From Larix kaempferi (Eukaryota; Streptophyta; Pinopsida; Pinales; Pinaceae), in NCBI GenBank assembly GCA_027924585.1, contig BSBM01000151.1, positions 10,263,501 to 10,327,500 of the forward strand: a DNA stretch of 64,000 nt, in the 5' to 3' direction. Under the pieces are notes generated by a model, which saw only the letters and a program-made list of their open reading frames with translations, was not told the origin of the DNA and did not search any database. The first letter of the stretch is position 1, and the number at the start of each line of letters is the position of its first letter. This document shows positions 32,190 to 43,272 of the stretch, piece by piece. The translations under genes were made by a program, and so were the position numbers.

Positions 32190-32999
32190 ATGCCAACATT
32201 CCGGATAGGGAAGAACGCGAAATACACCATCAAGATGTCGACGATACCAAAGGGAGTTCATACCGTCGGGAACATAATAGAGCGACTGCAAAAGCTACAG
32301 TATAGCGACGACGACATTCTGGTGTATCCAGAATGCACTGATGACACACATGTGGAGGTAGCGCATGGAGAAGTTGGTACGATCACCAAAGAACCGGAAA
32401 AATGGGCATTTGGGATGGACCAATCAGGAATGTTGTCCAACATCCACATGCCGCACTTCGAGAGATCAATGAAAGTAAATGCATGTGTAAAGAAGGTACT
32501 GGCTTGCTTTCATGGTAGGTATTTGTGGTTGGCGACAAAAATCCCAGTCACAGTCGATTTGATTTTAGGGATCACCGGATTACCCAAGGTTGGGGTAGAT
32601 CCTTCCCAATATTTCTAGGGGAAGGATAATGACAACAAATTTGCTGCGATGCTGAAGACGAAGTATGGCATGGAAAAAACACAAGAGGGTACCTAATCGA
32701 CACAATCAATGATCGAGCGGTTAGGATTGCAGCAAAGTTGCTAGCAATCAATATATTAAGGAAGGATAGACCAAACCATTGCACATCAGGCATGATTGCG
32801 TCCGCGGAGCAGTGCACGGCAGGAGTTCAAATGAACTGGTCGCTTTTCTGGTTGAACGAATTGGAAGAGGATGTGGTAGCAAAGCAGGAGAAAGGGAATT
32901 CATTCACATATTCATGCCTATTGATATTGATCGCACTGTTTGGATGGAGGGAACCATCGCATTACCAAGGGATCGAAACATAAAAAGTAAAGGTGTGCC
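32190..32999 (+). pseudogene. Post-pol accessory ORF of element A (degenerate)
   Basis: The 142-codon frame at 32190-32618 ends in TAG and continues in frame for a short way. A shifted frame at 32738-32983 carries the C-terminal part (ASAEQCTAGVQMNWSLFWLN, then LILIALFGW). Together they look like one accessory protein of about 260 residues downstream of integrase. The block GITGLPKVGVDPSQYF resembles the pattern seen in the post-pol ORF of element B. Such additional ORFs are known in Athila/Tat-type plant elements; their role is not established. Downstream to 33252 I see no further gene; the sequence has intron-like AT-rich stretches. Confidence 0.55.
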
Positions 33000-33252
33000 A
33001 AGGGGAACGATAAAATAACATGTGGGTGTTAAATGATAAAGAATGACAAACATGTAACAATATTCAATTCTATATTTTTCTAGAAATGCTAAAAATAGAT
33101 GTGCAAGTGATTCCGTGATTAACAGAGCAGGCAACGAAGAAGTATCAGAGAGTCGCAAGGATGTCGGTAGAACCTCAGACAATATTCATTCAAGTGCATG
33201 TGGACCCACAAAGGCAATGGTTGCCGACACAATACAAGCTCAGTGACGCAAA

Positions 33253-33945
33253 TGTTGGAATATTCTCACCATGATTTATGTATTTGCATGCATTCTGCAT
33301 GCATCCAGTCATCAGTATGGTAGTCTCCCTAGCACCTAGAACTTATTTTCATTCCCTTGGAGCCTATTTTTAGCCCTCAACATCCCTCCTACCTACCTAG
33401 TGCACCTTTTTTTCCTCACCTGGATGACAAATGCGCCCTACTACACCTACTTGGATTCCAACAGTCAATTCCAACATTGATTTCCCAGTTCATGCATTTA
33501 TTGCTCAGTTTAACTGCCTGTAGCTTCCAGTTGTCTATATCGGAGTGCCACTTGACCTACTCAAAGCCTCATGAAGCCACCTTGGAGTCTACTTCCCTTG
33601 ATTAGTGCCACATGCATCAATTAGACTCAGTTAGATTCATTTGACTAACATTTGACTATCTGTGACTGCTACCATTTATTGGGTGATGTCTCCAATGTTT
33701 TCCAAGCCACACATTGAGGAGAATTTGAATTAAATTAGGTGAATTCGAATTCATTTGATTGTATTGAGTTTTTATTCAGTTTCATAGTGCCAGCTTACAG
33801 CTGATGTATGATTATACTGCAGATTTCACCATTTTTTAGTTTATGAGTGAATATTGATTCAATTCTTCTTCTACTTCTCTGTAATTCTTGAGTGGAATTA
33901 GTGAGTTTTGCTCTAGTTGTGAGATCTATCTTGTAGAGTTTCACA
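33253..33945 (+). repeat. 5' LTR of element D
   Basis: 693 bp from TGTTGGAATATTC to GTTTCACA. It aligns with 37130-37303 and, more distantly, with the solo LTR at 35219. Confidence 0.85.
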
Positions 33946-33956
33946 TGGTATCAGAG
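33946..33956 (+). other. Primer-binding site, initiator tRNA-Met (element D)
   Basis: TGGTATCAGAG directly follows the LTR. Confidence 0.85.
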
Positions 33957-34416
33957 TTGGAGTCATCTATTCGAATTGCAGCAGTAGCAACAGTTGCAGC
34001 AATTCATTGAGCAATTGTCTTTCATTGAGCACTAGAAGCCTCTGTATTTCCAAAAATATTCTTGGTGCAATTGTCTTGAATTCACTGGAGAAATCCAGTG
34101 AGGTCTATCGAGGTGTGAAGGATCTAGCCACATGTGCTCATTGTCCTAAGGCATTGTTTTCTCGATTTGCAGCAAATATCCATTAACAATTTCATTTGTT
34201 TTGCAGGTTATTCAATCTTCAACAGATTCAAATTTAGAAGCTACTATGGATCTCCATTGTTTTTCCAGGTTATTCGAAGTTCTCTGCAGTTGCAATAGTT
34301 TCCTATAGTTGTAGCAATTTCGAATTTTTCTGCAGTTGCAACAGTTTCGATGTTCTCTGTAGTTGCAACAGATTTCTACAGTTGCAGCAGTAGATTCAAA
34401 TTCTACAAAAACTTCC

Positions 34417-35218
34417 ATGGATCTGAACGCAGTTCCTTCTCTCTTTACACTGGGCTATGATGAGTGGAAACCAAATATGACAACATAACTGAAGAGGTAT
34501 GGTCTTTTTGATATGTGTATTGCTGTTAAGAGAGATTTTGTTTCCTATGAAGAGGAAGAATATTGGCTAGATGATTGTGACAGAGCCTCAACATCAATAT
34601 GTACTGCTATGCTTTCCAAATTGGAGTACCTCATTAATACTGCTGAACATCCAAGTGATACCTATACCATATTGGACAGATTATTTAGAAAGAAAAAGGA
34701 AGAGGATGATGTTATCCATTTGGAGAACAAGCCCAGTAATACTGCCTCCAGTGCTCTCTCTATTCATGATTCGGACTCAATCATTTCTCATGATGAATTT
34801 GTTCAATATGAGGTCGAAATACAAGTCATGGTATCAGGATCTACCATACCAAAAGGTGTTACAAACCACAAGTCGAAACTCTATGAGTTTTCTCACTTCC
34901 TACCTCTCTCCAAACAATCTTCTCTTCACACACATGCAAATGAAGAGAGTAGACTATGGCATGAAAGTAACGCAACTGATGGAGTTGATCCATATTCTGA
35001 TTCAAATTATGAGCAAGAGATGTCAGCTACTACTCTAGAAGTTGAAGAGACTTTCAAGATCTCTACCTACCATGAGCCTTCTAATCTGCAAGATGATGAC
35101 CTACTGTGTATTTTGGAGGCAAAATCAGATTTTGGAGATGATGCATTCGCCCTCCTTGATCAAATGCTTCCTATGAACTCCTATTTGGTCATTGGCACAT
35201 GTTTTCAGAGTTTCACCG
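34417..35218 (+). pseudogene. ORF of element D, part 1: copia gag-like N-terminus
   Basis: The frame opens at ATG 34417 with FTLGYDEWKPNMTT, then an in-frame TAA (34486), then LKRYGLFDMCIAV and on, and is open from 34489 to the solo LTR. The first 100 residues look like the N-terminal gag domain of copia elements (YxxWKxxM...L...LWD-type spacing). The rest is acidic and Ser-rich and not recognised. The frame continues at 36177 once the solo LTR and one target-duplication copy are set aside, so both parts were one gene. Confidence 0.6.
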
Positions 35219-36171
35219 TGTTGGAATATTCAGTCTATAATTTTTGTATTTTGCATGCCTGCATGCAAATCTACATGCTTTGCATGCCACTACATGCATC
35301 CAGTCCTCATCATGGTGGTCTCCCTAGCACCTAGAGCTTGTTTCTAGCTCTACAGAGCCTGTCTACAGCCCCTAATTGGCCTCCTACCTACCTGATGCGC
35401 CTTTCTTGGCTGTTGTGCATTGGAAGTGCACCTTTCTCACCTACCACTATCAGTTAGAGCGCCTTTACTCACCTACCTTCAGTTATCACTCAGTTAGGGT
35501 GCCTTAACTCACCTACCGGGAGTTATCATTCAGTTAGTGCATTGATTGAGTAGTTCTTCCACCTATTTCTCATGCTGACTACTTGTAGCTTCTAGTTAGC
35601 TAGTTCTGGAGTTCCACTTGACTATTTGACAGCCTCATGCGCCCTCCTTGGAGTTTCCATTCCTTGATTTATGCCTAGATGGTTCTGTTAGACTCAGTTA
35701 GACACACTTAACTGACTATTACCATTTATGACTGATAGCATTGACTGGATTATGTCTTCATTGTTATCCAAGCTAGACTTTGAGTTAGACAGCCTCATGC
35801 ACCCACCTAGGAGTCTCTATTCCTTTATTTATGGCTAGATGGTTCTGTTAGAATCAGTTGGTCACACTTGACTAACTCTTACCAGTTGTGACTGATACTA
35901 TCGACTGGATGATATCTCCATAGTTATTCATGCTAGAATTTGAGCTCAGATTCGAATTCCCTACTAGGATAATTCGAATCCTATATGATGCCTCATCATT
36001 GATCATTGTAACACATTCTCTACATTCATTATTCATTGTATGATATTGAGATTGTCCTTTATTCTGTGTTTATGAGTGATTATTGAATGCGTGCTTCTTC
36101 TTCTTTGAAAATAATACTGAGAGTTAGATTGTGAGTTTGTTACAGTTGCTAGATCCCTGCAGATTATCACA
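35219..36171 (+). mobile_element. Solo LTR inside element D
   Basis: A 953-bp LTR with TG...CA ends, starting TGTTGGAATATTC like element D and sharing the CATGCATCCAGTC and CTCCCTAGCACCTAGAG blocks. It is flanked by a perfect 5-bp duplication CACCG (35214-35218 and 36172-36176) with no internal region. It therefore arose by insertion of a full element followed by LTR-LTR recombination. Confidence 0.88.
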
Positions 36172-36176
36172 CACCG

Positions 36177-36964
36177 AAGATGGAAGACACCATCATTCGC
36201 TTGGGTTCAAGTCTCATGCATATCCTTGTGATTTTGGTTTTGATATCACCCTTATTGGTACAAAGGAGATCATAAGAAACCATATTTCAATTCTTGGATC
36301 TGATTTGAAGTCCAAGCCATTACCATTGTGTCATGGTTCATTTGGTTTTGATCTTACCCCTGCTGGTTCAAAGGAGATCATAAGAAACCATTTATCAATT
36401 CTTGGAGTTGATTTGAAGTCCAAGATACCATCATCATATCTTAGTTCACTTGGTTATGATATCACCTATTTTGGTTCAAAGGAGATATCAAAGAACTATC
36501 TACACATTCATGGATTTGATTCTACCTCAGTTGGTTCGAATCACATGCTCCATAATGATCTTCATATTTTTGGATTTGTTCTCACCATGCTTGGTAGGAA
36601 GAGAAAGTTCAGAGAGCCTCCAGATTCGCTTGCATCCATTGTTGGAGAACTCAAGCACATGTTTTTGGAGCATGATCCACTTCTTCCCAAGAGGAAGATA
36701 ACTCCTTGTGAGTGAATGTTAGATCCAGATACACAAGAACCTGAATATCTAGCAACTAATGATCCTCCTCTTCCGAGATGGGAAACCACAAATCTTAGAT
36801 ATGCCGAATATCTTGTTGGAGATCCACTTGATCAAAGGAGAACCAGATCAGATTTCCAGAATGGAAGATTTCATCCTTCTCACATTGATCCATTTCTTAT
36901 AGATAGATCCTTCTTCAGTGGAGAAGTCTACTTACCTTTTGGGGTGAGATATGTATATGATTGA
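36177..36964 (+). pseudogene. ORF of element D, part 2: tandem 20/16-residue repeats
   Basis: Continuation of the element D ORF. It has repeating Gly-Phe/Tyr-Asp starts at 36236, 36296, 36344, 36404, 36452, 36512 and 36572, spacing 60, 48, 60, 48, 60, 60 bases. This gives alternating 20- and 16-residue units (GFDITLIGTKEIIRNHISIL type, then GSDLKSKP type). A basic stretch (LGRKRKFREPP) follows. TGA at 36713 interrupts and the same frame continues to 36964. No family is recognised. It could be a structural protein or a captured host sequence. The repeats are in frame and degenerate, which suggests past protein-level function. Confidence 0.5.
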
Positions 36965-37129
36965 TTATCCTACCACAGTCTATCTTGAGGGGGGGATTTC
37001 TTCCCACTAGGTTTTCCCTATTTCCTCACTTTATTTATTTATTTTATTGTATGGGACAACATATGGTATCAGTTACCAAGGCCCTACTAGTTTTCAGTTA
37101 CTTCCTCATAGTTTGGCTTGCAGGGGGGG
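36965..37129 (+). other. 3' untranslated region and polypurine tract of element D
   Basis: Short AT-rich stretch ending in GGCTTGCAGGGGGG just before the 3' LTR at 37130; the G-run is the likely polypurine tract. Confidence 0.6.
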
Positions 37130-37303
37130 TGTTGGAATATTCTCACCATCATTTATGTATTTGCATTCATTGCATGCATCCAATCATCAGTACGGTAGTC
37201 TCCCCAGCACCTAGAGATTATCTTCAGCCCCTTGGAGCCTGTTTTTATCCCTCAGTAGCCCTCCTACCTACCTAGTGCCCCTTGTTTTCTTCACCTAGAT
37301 GAC
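37130..37303 (+). repeat. Truncated 3' LTR of element D
   Basis: The first 174 bp of the LTR, aligned with 33253 onward, clearly diverged from the 5' copy with several indels. It stops at GATGAC, where element F begins. In the 5' LTR the sequence continues GATGACAAATGCGCC. Confidence 0.8.
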
Positions 37304-38204
37304 TGTTATCGAACAATCCACTTGAGCGGACACGAGCCGGATCTCCCTAGCTCAATGTGAGTCTAGAACAAATAGAATAGACTACTTAAGTGCATTTCCT
37401 AGATCTACTTAAGGACCAAGTGCTAGATGTCTTACCTTTTTACTATGCAATCCTTTCTCCTGAATGTTGATCCACGTCCCGCGGTTGTCAGATCCAAGCT
37501 GCAAGACCTGTCAAGACAAGAAACAAGAGAAACTAGTAAAAGACATCTATACAATAAGCGATCTAAGTAAACAGTTAAGTAGGTAAACTACTCAATATCA
37601 TTGCACAAAAGAACAATATTGGTGGAAAGCATTTGTATTACTACAAATAGAGGAGTACATGATAGAGATATAGAACTACAACCAAGACTTAACGCAGTAG
37701 CCCTTCTTCGACCAAGCCAATTGCCATAACCTTCCAAGGAAGTATGAGTTCTCCAATGGGTGAATGGAGGTGTCTTAAGAGAGATTTCACCAGCATGTAG
37801 ATACCATAGTCTTCCTCCCTTTGGGATGGGAGTGAACCTCACTTATATAGGACTAAGTGGATAGGGTATGGATAGGATAGGTTGAGAGATGGTAGGAGAG
37901 AGATAGGTGATCATCCCAAAGAGTTAGGGGTCGAGTACCAGCTCCCCTAGAGGTCACGGATAAGCCCCTAAATGAGCAATTTTCGAGAAGGATCTCAAAT
38001 AAGCTATTTTTGCCCATTATTTGACCTCGTCGCACCCTGCAGTGGAGCAAGTTGCGATGTCGCATGTTGCTAGTGTGCAACCTGCAACGACCTCTCAAAA
38101 TATTGTAGAACTGAGTGCAAATCCTCCCAGGAAGATTACTTAGTCCATGTATCTTCAGGGGTGTATACACTAAATCTGATGATGAGTAGATTTTGGGTGT
38201 AACA
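37304..38204 (-). repeat. 3' LTR of element F
   Basis: 901 bp bounded by TGTTA...TAACA. A TATA box (minus CTATATAAGT, 37841-37850) lies about 360 bp from its start, so 38204-37850 is U3 and the rest is R-U5. Confidence 0.72.
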
Positions 38205-40839
38205 TAATGCCCCCCAAAGCATGAAGTTGTTGAATATAGACAGGTGAAGTGCTTTGATAGAAGTAATGGCAATAGACTTGTCGGCCGAAGGACACTGCTG
38301 TAGTACAACTGACTCTGAACTGACAATCTCATATGAAGTACAACATGGTTGCTGACCAATACATTGCAGATCCATGGTAGTAATGACCAACTGAACACAA
38401 TCATGGCTACTAGACACAAGCGTAGATCCATGATGAGATGATAACACAGCCACGACCAATACAAGTGTGGATCCGTGTGACATAACTCAATACAAAATTC
38501 ATCGCAACCTGGGTAAAATATGACTCCCCAGGGTCTTCAAGCCAAACCCGCAATGATATGAATCTATCCATGTGATTACAAATGTCTTGACGTCGAACAT
38601 GGTAGAAACCACTTGATTACCAGCCATTGATGTAAACCGTTAACAAGTGCGAGGGAGATCACCATTGATGTCAATGATTCCCAAGGTATCACAGTACATA
38701 TCATCAAGCATGAATAAATGATTTGAAGTCGAACGCAAGATGAAATATTTCAATCAAGAGCCAATAATGTAAACTCATGATGAAAGCAAGGTAACCTGCC
38801 ATTGAGGCATGCAGGGCCAAGGTACTTGGTTGGTTTCTAGATTCAATCCTCGGATGATGAGTTGAAGTCGACAAGGATGAATCCATTGAAGGAGGGCCAT
38901 GATGAATCCCCCATCAATCGACATGAAACATGACAAAAGATGTGTAGAGTGGATCGGATGGTACAGTAACATGCAAGACTGACTCAAAGTAACCGACGTG
39001 ATGGCGGGTGTACTGACTACATATGATAAATGATAGACATATTCTTGAACATGGGCATGGCATGACTTGGCAGTATTGACATGACGAGTGCAACACAAAT
39101 TCTCAAAGCGACTGATGATGGAAGCTTTTCTTTGAATGACTCAAAGGAGTGATAATACTCAGGAAATAAGTGGAACTCGAAGACAAATAGATGATCCAAG
39201 TGTTGTATGCAAATGCAAATGAGTGCCATGTTCAAGAACGACTACATACTGCCACTAATAAGGTACGTAACACAAACACTTTCCTTTTTCCCCATCATGA
39301 ATGATGAGTGCCTCATGTGTTTTTTACGAGCTTGATGAGGGTAACCAGATGCTCGGTATAGCTCATCTCATAGATGAGTCCAATCCCAAATGTTTCACGA
39401 ATCTAGGAAAGGAGGGGTTCGTCCCATAATGGGCCCTTCAATGTTTACAATTTAATGAGTCCAGAGAAGGAAAACTCGGCGTCATTTCATGTTTAGAGAG
39501 TCTGAAAAGAACTAGAGGAGACTCCAACAGTCCTTTTTCGTAAAGTTAGTCTCATCTCCCGAAAAAGGGTAAAACAACGCGGGAGAGGACTCTTCCAGTC
39601 ATGATTGGATGGAGTATTCCTTTTTCGTAAATAGTGCTTCCTGGTCCGAAAAAGGGGTAAACTATCACCAGAAAGACGGTCGTTCAAATGCTTTTACAAG
39701 CGTGAAAGCATCAAGTTCGCTTGGCAATCTTTTCCTATTTAGGGAGTCTGAAAAGAGCTTAAAAGGACTCCTTGAACAACTTTGTCATGGTTGATGACCG
39801 AGTACGACAAAGGAAAAAGTAAACTTGGCACAATTCGCTTTCCGTAAATAGTCTAGCAAGGCCAGATAAAGTGATAAACCTATACTCGTTAGACACACCT
39901 TTTTAACTCAAATTTTTAACGAGCATGAGAATATCAAAAGCACTCGAAATCTTTTTCATGTTTGAACTAGAGCACGAAAAAGTAAAAACTAAGCTCAAAC
40001 CACTTTTCATGTTTCAACCAGAGCACGAAAAAAGTGAAAAAGTAAGCTCAAATACTATCTTCCTGTTTTTAACGAGCTCGAAGATATGTTGGAAGAATGC
40101 TCATGATGTCTACTTCATTTTTTAACGAGCTCGAAGATATGTTGGAAGAATGCTCATGATGTCTGCTTCATTTTTTAACGAGCTTGTAGCATAAAATGAA
40201 CTATGTTCGGGATAATTTTCATGGTTTTAATGAGCTCGAAACCTAAAAAAGGAAAGTATGCTCGAAAATGTTCCCAATGGTGAACTTTTTCCCAGCATGA
40301 CATCCAGAGGTTGGTGTGTGCCCCCAGCATGATTGCTAGAAGTAAGTGACTTAGCTCCAACATGATGTGGAGAGGCGATTAAGTTGACTTCAATGTAACT
40401 TCTAGAGGTTGAAGACATGCCCCCCAAGCTTCATTTCATTCGCCTAAGGCATAGGCGGATGAAAAGAAGGTTCAGGTACTAAGTCTACAAAGAGACTCGA
40501 CTCAAAGGGAAAGGATATGTTTCATTTTTTAATGAGCTTGACACAGGAATAGAACTCTGCTCAAAAGACTTGTTTCTTTTTTTAAAGAGCTTGACACAGA
40601 AAGGGAACTATGCTCATGAAGCTGGTCTCATTTTTATGCAAGCTTGAAATAGACGATAACTATGCTTGAGGGGGGCCATCTTATTTTGTAACAAGCTTGA
40701 AATGGAGTAAAACTATGCTCGAGTGGATGGTTTTATTTTTATGCAAGCTTGAAACCAAAGGGAAACTATGCTAGAGCGTTCGGTTTCATTTTTTAACGAG
40801 CTTGAAACATAACATAAACCGTGCTCGTACCCCCCATCC
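38205..40839 (-). other. Repeat-rich 3' noncoding region of element F
   Basis: No gene. It contains a 53-bp tandem repeat (AACGAGCTCGAAGATATG at 40071, 40124, 40177), a series of about 60-bp degenerate repeats with AAGCTTGAAA and CTATGCTCGAG (40440-40830), and motifs shared with the 3' region of element C on the opposite strand. The polypurine tract GCTTTGGGGGGCATTA (minus) is at 38205-38220. Confidence 0.65.
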
Positions 40840-41046
40840 TCAGGGGGAAGAAACCACTAAAACATGTGGAACATTCACGGAAGTCTGATGACTAGGAGTC
40901 ATATGATGAGTGGGTGTCATGAAGGAAAGCTGATCAATGGTCACAATATTCCCATGATGAGGAAAATACATCACTCGAAAGAGCGTGGACACAATAGTAC
41001 AAAATGAGAGATAAGTGACTAGGCGACCAAAAAATTTGGTCACCAC
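40840..41046 (-). pseudogene. Protease C-terminal fragment of element F
   Basis: A 68-codon minus frame containing VSTLFRVMYFPHHGNIVTID. It corresponds to the segment after the protease active site in element C (VASSVFRTMMFPHEGRVVKI near 26280). The active site itself is not present because the element is truncated at 41049. Confidence 0.7.
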
Positions 41047-41093
41047 AGTTTTTTCAGGAAATAAATGACCAAAATTGAAAAATTTTAAGTGAG

Positions 41094-41213
41094 CTAACTA
41101 AAAATGACCAAGATAAATGACCAATTTGGTCACGGTATAAGAATGAAACTAAAAATGACCAAGATAAATGACCAATTTGGTCACGGGATAAGAACTAAGC
41201 TAAAAATGAACAC
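41094..41213. repeat. 51-bp tandem repeat
   Basis: Two and a half copies of a 51-bp unit with AAATGACCAAGATAAATGAC and CAATTTGGTCACGG. It lies at the truncated edge of element F. Confidence 0.85.
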
Positions 41214-41237
41214 ATAACAATTGGTCATTTTTTGTTG

Positions 41238-42520
41238 TGTCACTCTGACAATGGAAAATTACAATTTTGACAATGAATTTGTACAATTTACTAAATTCTA
41301 ACACTGCAGATGGATTCAAAGACCCCCTAGTAGGGGGTCTCTAAATCCATTTGCAGTGATAGAATTTACTAGATTGTAGACCTCCTCATGTGTCACAACT
41401 CGGCATTAATGCATGAAGCAGATTTGCACCTCTTACATTAACGACCTTATACACAGATTTGCACCGCTTACATTAATAACTACATTTAAAATAAAATTAA
41501 ATGCAAAACTAATTAATGAAAGAGGCCATTAGGATCACCTATATACATGGAAGAATATCATCAGGGAAAGACGGTGATCTGTTGTTTTAGGCTATATCAT
41601 AGTAAAGAAAAAAAGGAGTTGAATAACCTTTTTTGACACAGCTTGCTCAAGGAGAGGGGAATTGAGCCTCACCAACCAAGAAAAAAAGAGAATCCATGGA
41701 CGCAAAAATGATAAAGTTAGAGCTTCTATATGGATCCATGGGAAAGATGATCCTAGTCCAGATGATTTTCTTTGCAATTTCCTTGACTGCAATGTCAGTT
41801 GTTTACCTCGTCCCAGATCCCTCACCATGTGACCTCTTGGACTATTCCGATTAATGCGTGGGTAATTTCAGGAGTAACAAAATTTTTTCATTCCGAATGG
41901 TCTCATTGCTTTCCTTCTCCAACAATCAGAACCAACTAAAGGTCTCCATGAACGATGATTCCCTCTACAAACCCAGACCCACTGGAAGCTTGTTCGGTTT
42001 CTAGCTAGTAATATGTTTTGATACTTTCAAATGGTAATGTCATTTTCTTGCAAGCTATTGCCTATTATCCATTTATTATTTTTGAAACTTTTCATAGGAT
42101 ATAGGTACTAGCTACCACATAATTCTTGTTGTGCATTTGAGATTAAATAAATGAGCATATATCTAGTCCTCGTCGAGTCACAAGTTCAAACCTTATGGTT
42201 AGGTGTTGGGAGTGGAGACTTTCACTATCTCAAAAGGTGACCAAGTTCTACGGAGCCTTATATAAATGCGGGGACATCATTTCATTGTTGGGGGATAAGG
42301 CTAATCTTGTAGCATTCTTTCCTATTTTCCTGACAAGTTTTCTTTATAATTCACACAATATTTTTCATGGATTGTTGGAATTGTAAGTTTTAATCACTAA
42401 ATATGCAAAGAAGAGGTCTTTGAATGAAATTGGGGGTCTTTGAATCCAACTGTAATGTCAAAATTTGCAAAATTGTAGAATTTCAATGTCAAAATTGCAA
42501 TTTTCAATTGTGATATTCCA
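41238..42520. mobile_element. Possible DNA-transposon relic with about 87-bp inverted ends
   Basis: The sequence at 41238-41328 (GACAATGGAAAATTACAATT, ending GGATTCAAAGACCCCC) reappears inverted at about 42433-42520 at roughly 80% identity by eye. A second, local inverted repeat at 41292-41372 forms a hairpin with arms of about 38 bp. The 1.1 kb between holds no recognised gene. Termini and target duplication were not resolved. A MITE-like or other nonautonomous DNA element is likely; a chance of two related MITEs in opposite orientation remains. Confidence 0.45.
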
Positions 42521-42530
42521 TCAAATAACC

Positions 42531-43090
42531 TTGGGGAGAGGCAATATTGCTCCATAATTGCAAATATTTTACTTAATTACATCACATGTCAGAAAGTGAT
42601 ATTTGAGCCCAAGTTAGGATGATAAAAAAATTCCTCTTAACCACCAAATTTACACTCAATTGACACCATTGTTGAGCATATAATTCCTCCATTTAATATT
42701 AAAATGCCCTAGCCTAGATTACTCTTTAAAAGTAGAAGAAGCGTAGATATATTTTAACTCACATCTGTTGTGCCGAGAGAAAAAAAAAGAAATTAAAGTA
42801 AAAACCTATAGATGATTTAAACATCAAGATCATTAATTCACTTTAAAATCATGTATAGAAGAAAGGGCGTTTTGAAGGAGATCATTAAATTAAATACAAG
42901 TGAAATCACTACTTTACTTCACGCACACTCCATGCATCTTTTGTCAAAATACTGTTTTGGGTTTTACTCCTAGGCTAGCACAAAAACAAAAAGCGCTACA
43001 ACTACATATTTGTGTACAATAAATATGACATCGTGTTTCACAACATGTTTATTCCTATTGATCTTTGTCACGTGTCCTCATATATCCTGG
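42531..43090. other. Intergenic DNA, nothing recognised
   Basis: AT-rich, no gene. From 42971 it is the first copy of a segment duplicated at 43488-43606. Confidence 0.5.
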
Positions 43091-43180
43091 GTTTTGAGGA
43101 GCGATTATGACAGAGCAGTAAATGCCTTTTCCACTGAAGGGTGTCTCTTCCAGGTCGAATACGCCATGGAAGCAATCGAG
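43091..43180 (+). pseudogene. 20S proteasome alpha-5 exon fragment, copy 1
   Basis: 90 bases encode the N-terminal signature of proteasome alpha subunits, with [14 protein letters not shown] and [12 protein letters not shown]. The pattern (E/[25 protein letters not shown]) is that of plant alpha type-5 (PAE). It ends at a GT splice donor, and a short AT-rich intron ending in TTTGTAG follows (to about 43263). The exon is then fused directly into copy 2. Gly-to-Ala and Arg-to-Cys changes mark decay. Confidence 0.85.
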
Positions 43181-43272
43181 GTTCAATACATCTCTCTATT
43201 CATTGAATACCCATTCATTTATTTTTCTTTTCAAGCTGTTAACTTACACTTTTTTATTTGTAGGTTTGTTGG

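Larger units (their letters stand above)
4358..33252 (+). mobile_element. Element A: decayed Ty3/gypsy retrotransposon in three pieces
   Basis: Gag, RT and RNase H (4358-6905), integrase core (20169-21081), and integrase tail plus post-pol ORF (31237-33252) are collinear. They are separated by elements B and C, each flanked by a 5-bp target duplication. Removing each insertion with one duplication copy returns the reading to the same gene, which shows the three pieces were one element. Many stops and frameshifts make it inactive. Neither LTR is visible: the 5' side is cut by Z and the 3' side by D. No aspartic protease is seen between gag and RT. Confidence 0.85.
33253..37303 (+). mobile_element. 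Element D: non-autonomous copia-like LTR element carrying a repeat ORF
   Basis: A 5' LTR (33253-33945), an initiator tRNA-Met primer site, an ORF with copia gag-like N-terminus, a polypurine tract and a truncated 3' LTR. The interior is interrupted by a related solo LTR (35219-36171). No protease, integrase or RT is present, so it depended on another element. It inserted into the 3' region of A (expected duplication GCAAA, 33248-33252). Its right end was removed by element F. Confidence 0.82.
37304..41049 (-). mobile_element. Element F: truncated minus-strand relative of element C
   Basis: Read on the minus strand: the end of a protease domain (41046 down), a 2.6-kb repeat-rich noncoding region, a polypurine tract (38220-38205) and a 3' LTR (38204-37304). 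The LTR starts TGTTACACCCAAAA, close to the TGTTAACACCCAAAA of element C. The coding remnant and the noncoding repeats (GAGCTTGAAAC / GCTCG motifs, GAAAAAGG motifs) also match element C. Its 5' LTR and most of gag are missing. It sits in the 3' LTR of element D; the expected duplication is ATGAC (37299-37303), and the other copy was not found. Confidence 0.75.

Noticed and set aside
40071-40830. Regularly spaced short repeats that look array-like
   Set aside because: Units are contiguous degenerate tandem repeats without unique spacers, inside a plant retrotransposon; not a CRISPR array.
43010-43090. Hydrophobic N-terminal extension of the first proteasome exon read as a signal peptide
   Set aside because: It is upstream noncoding sequence in the same frame; the duplicated copy at 43488-43606 has a stop there.
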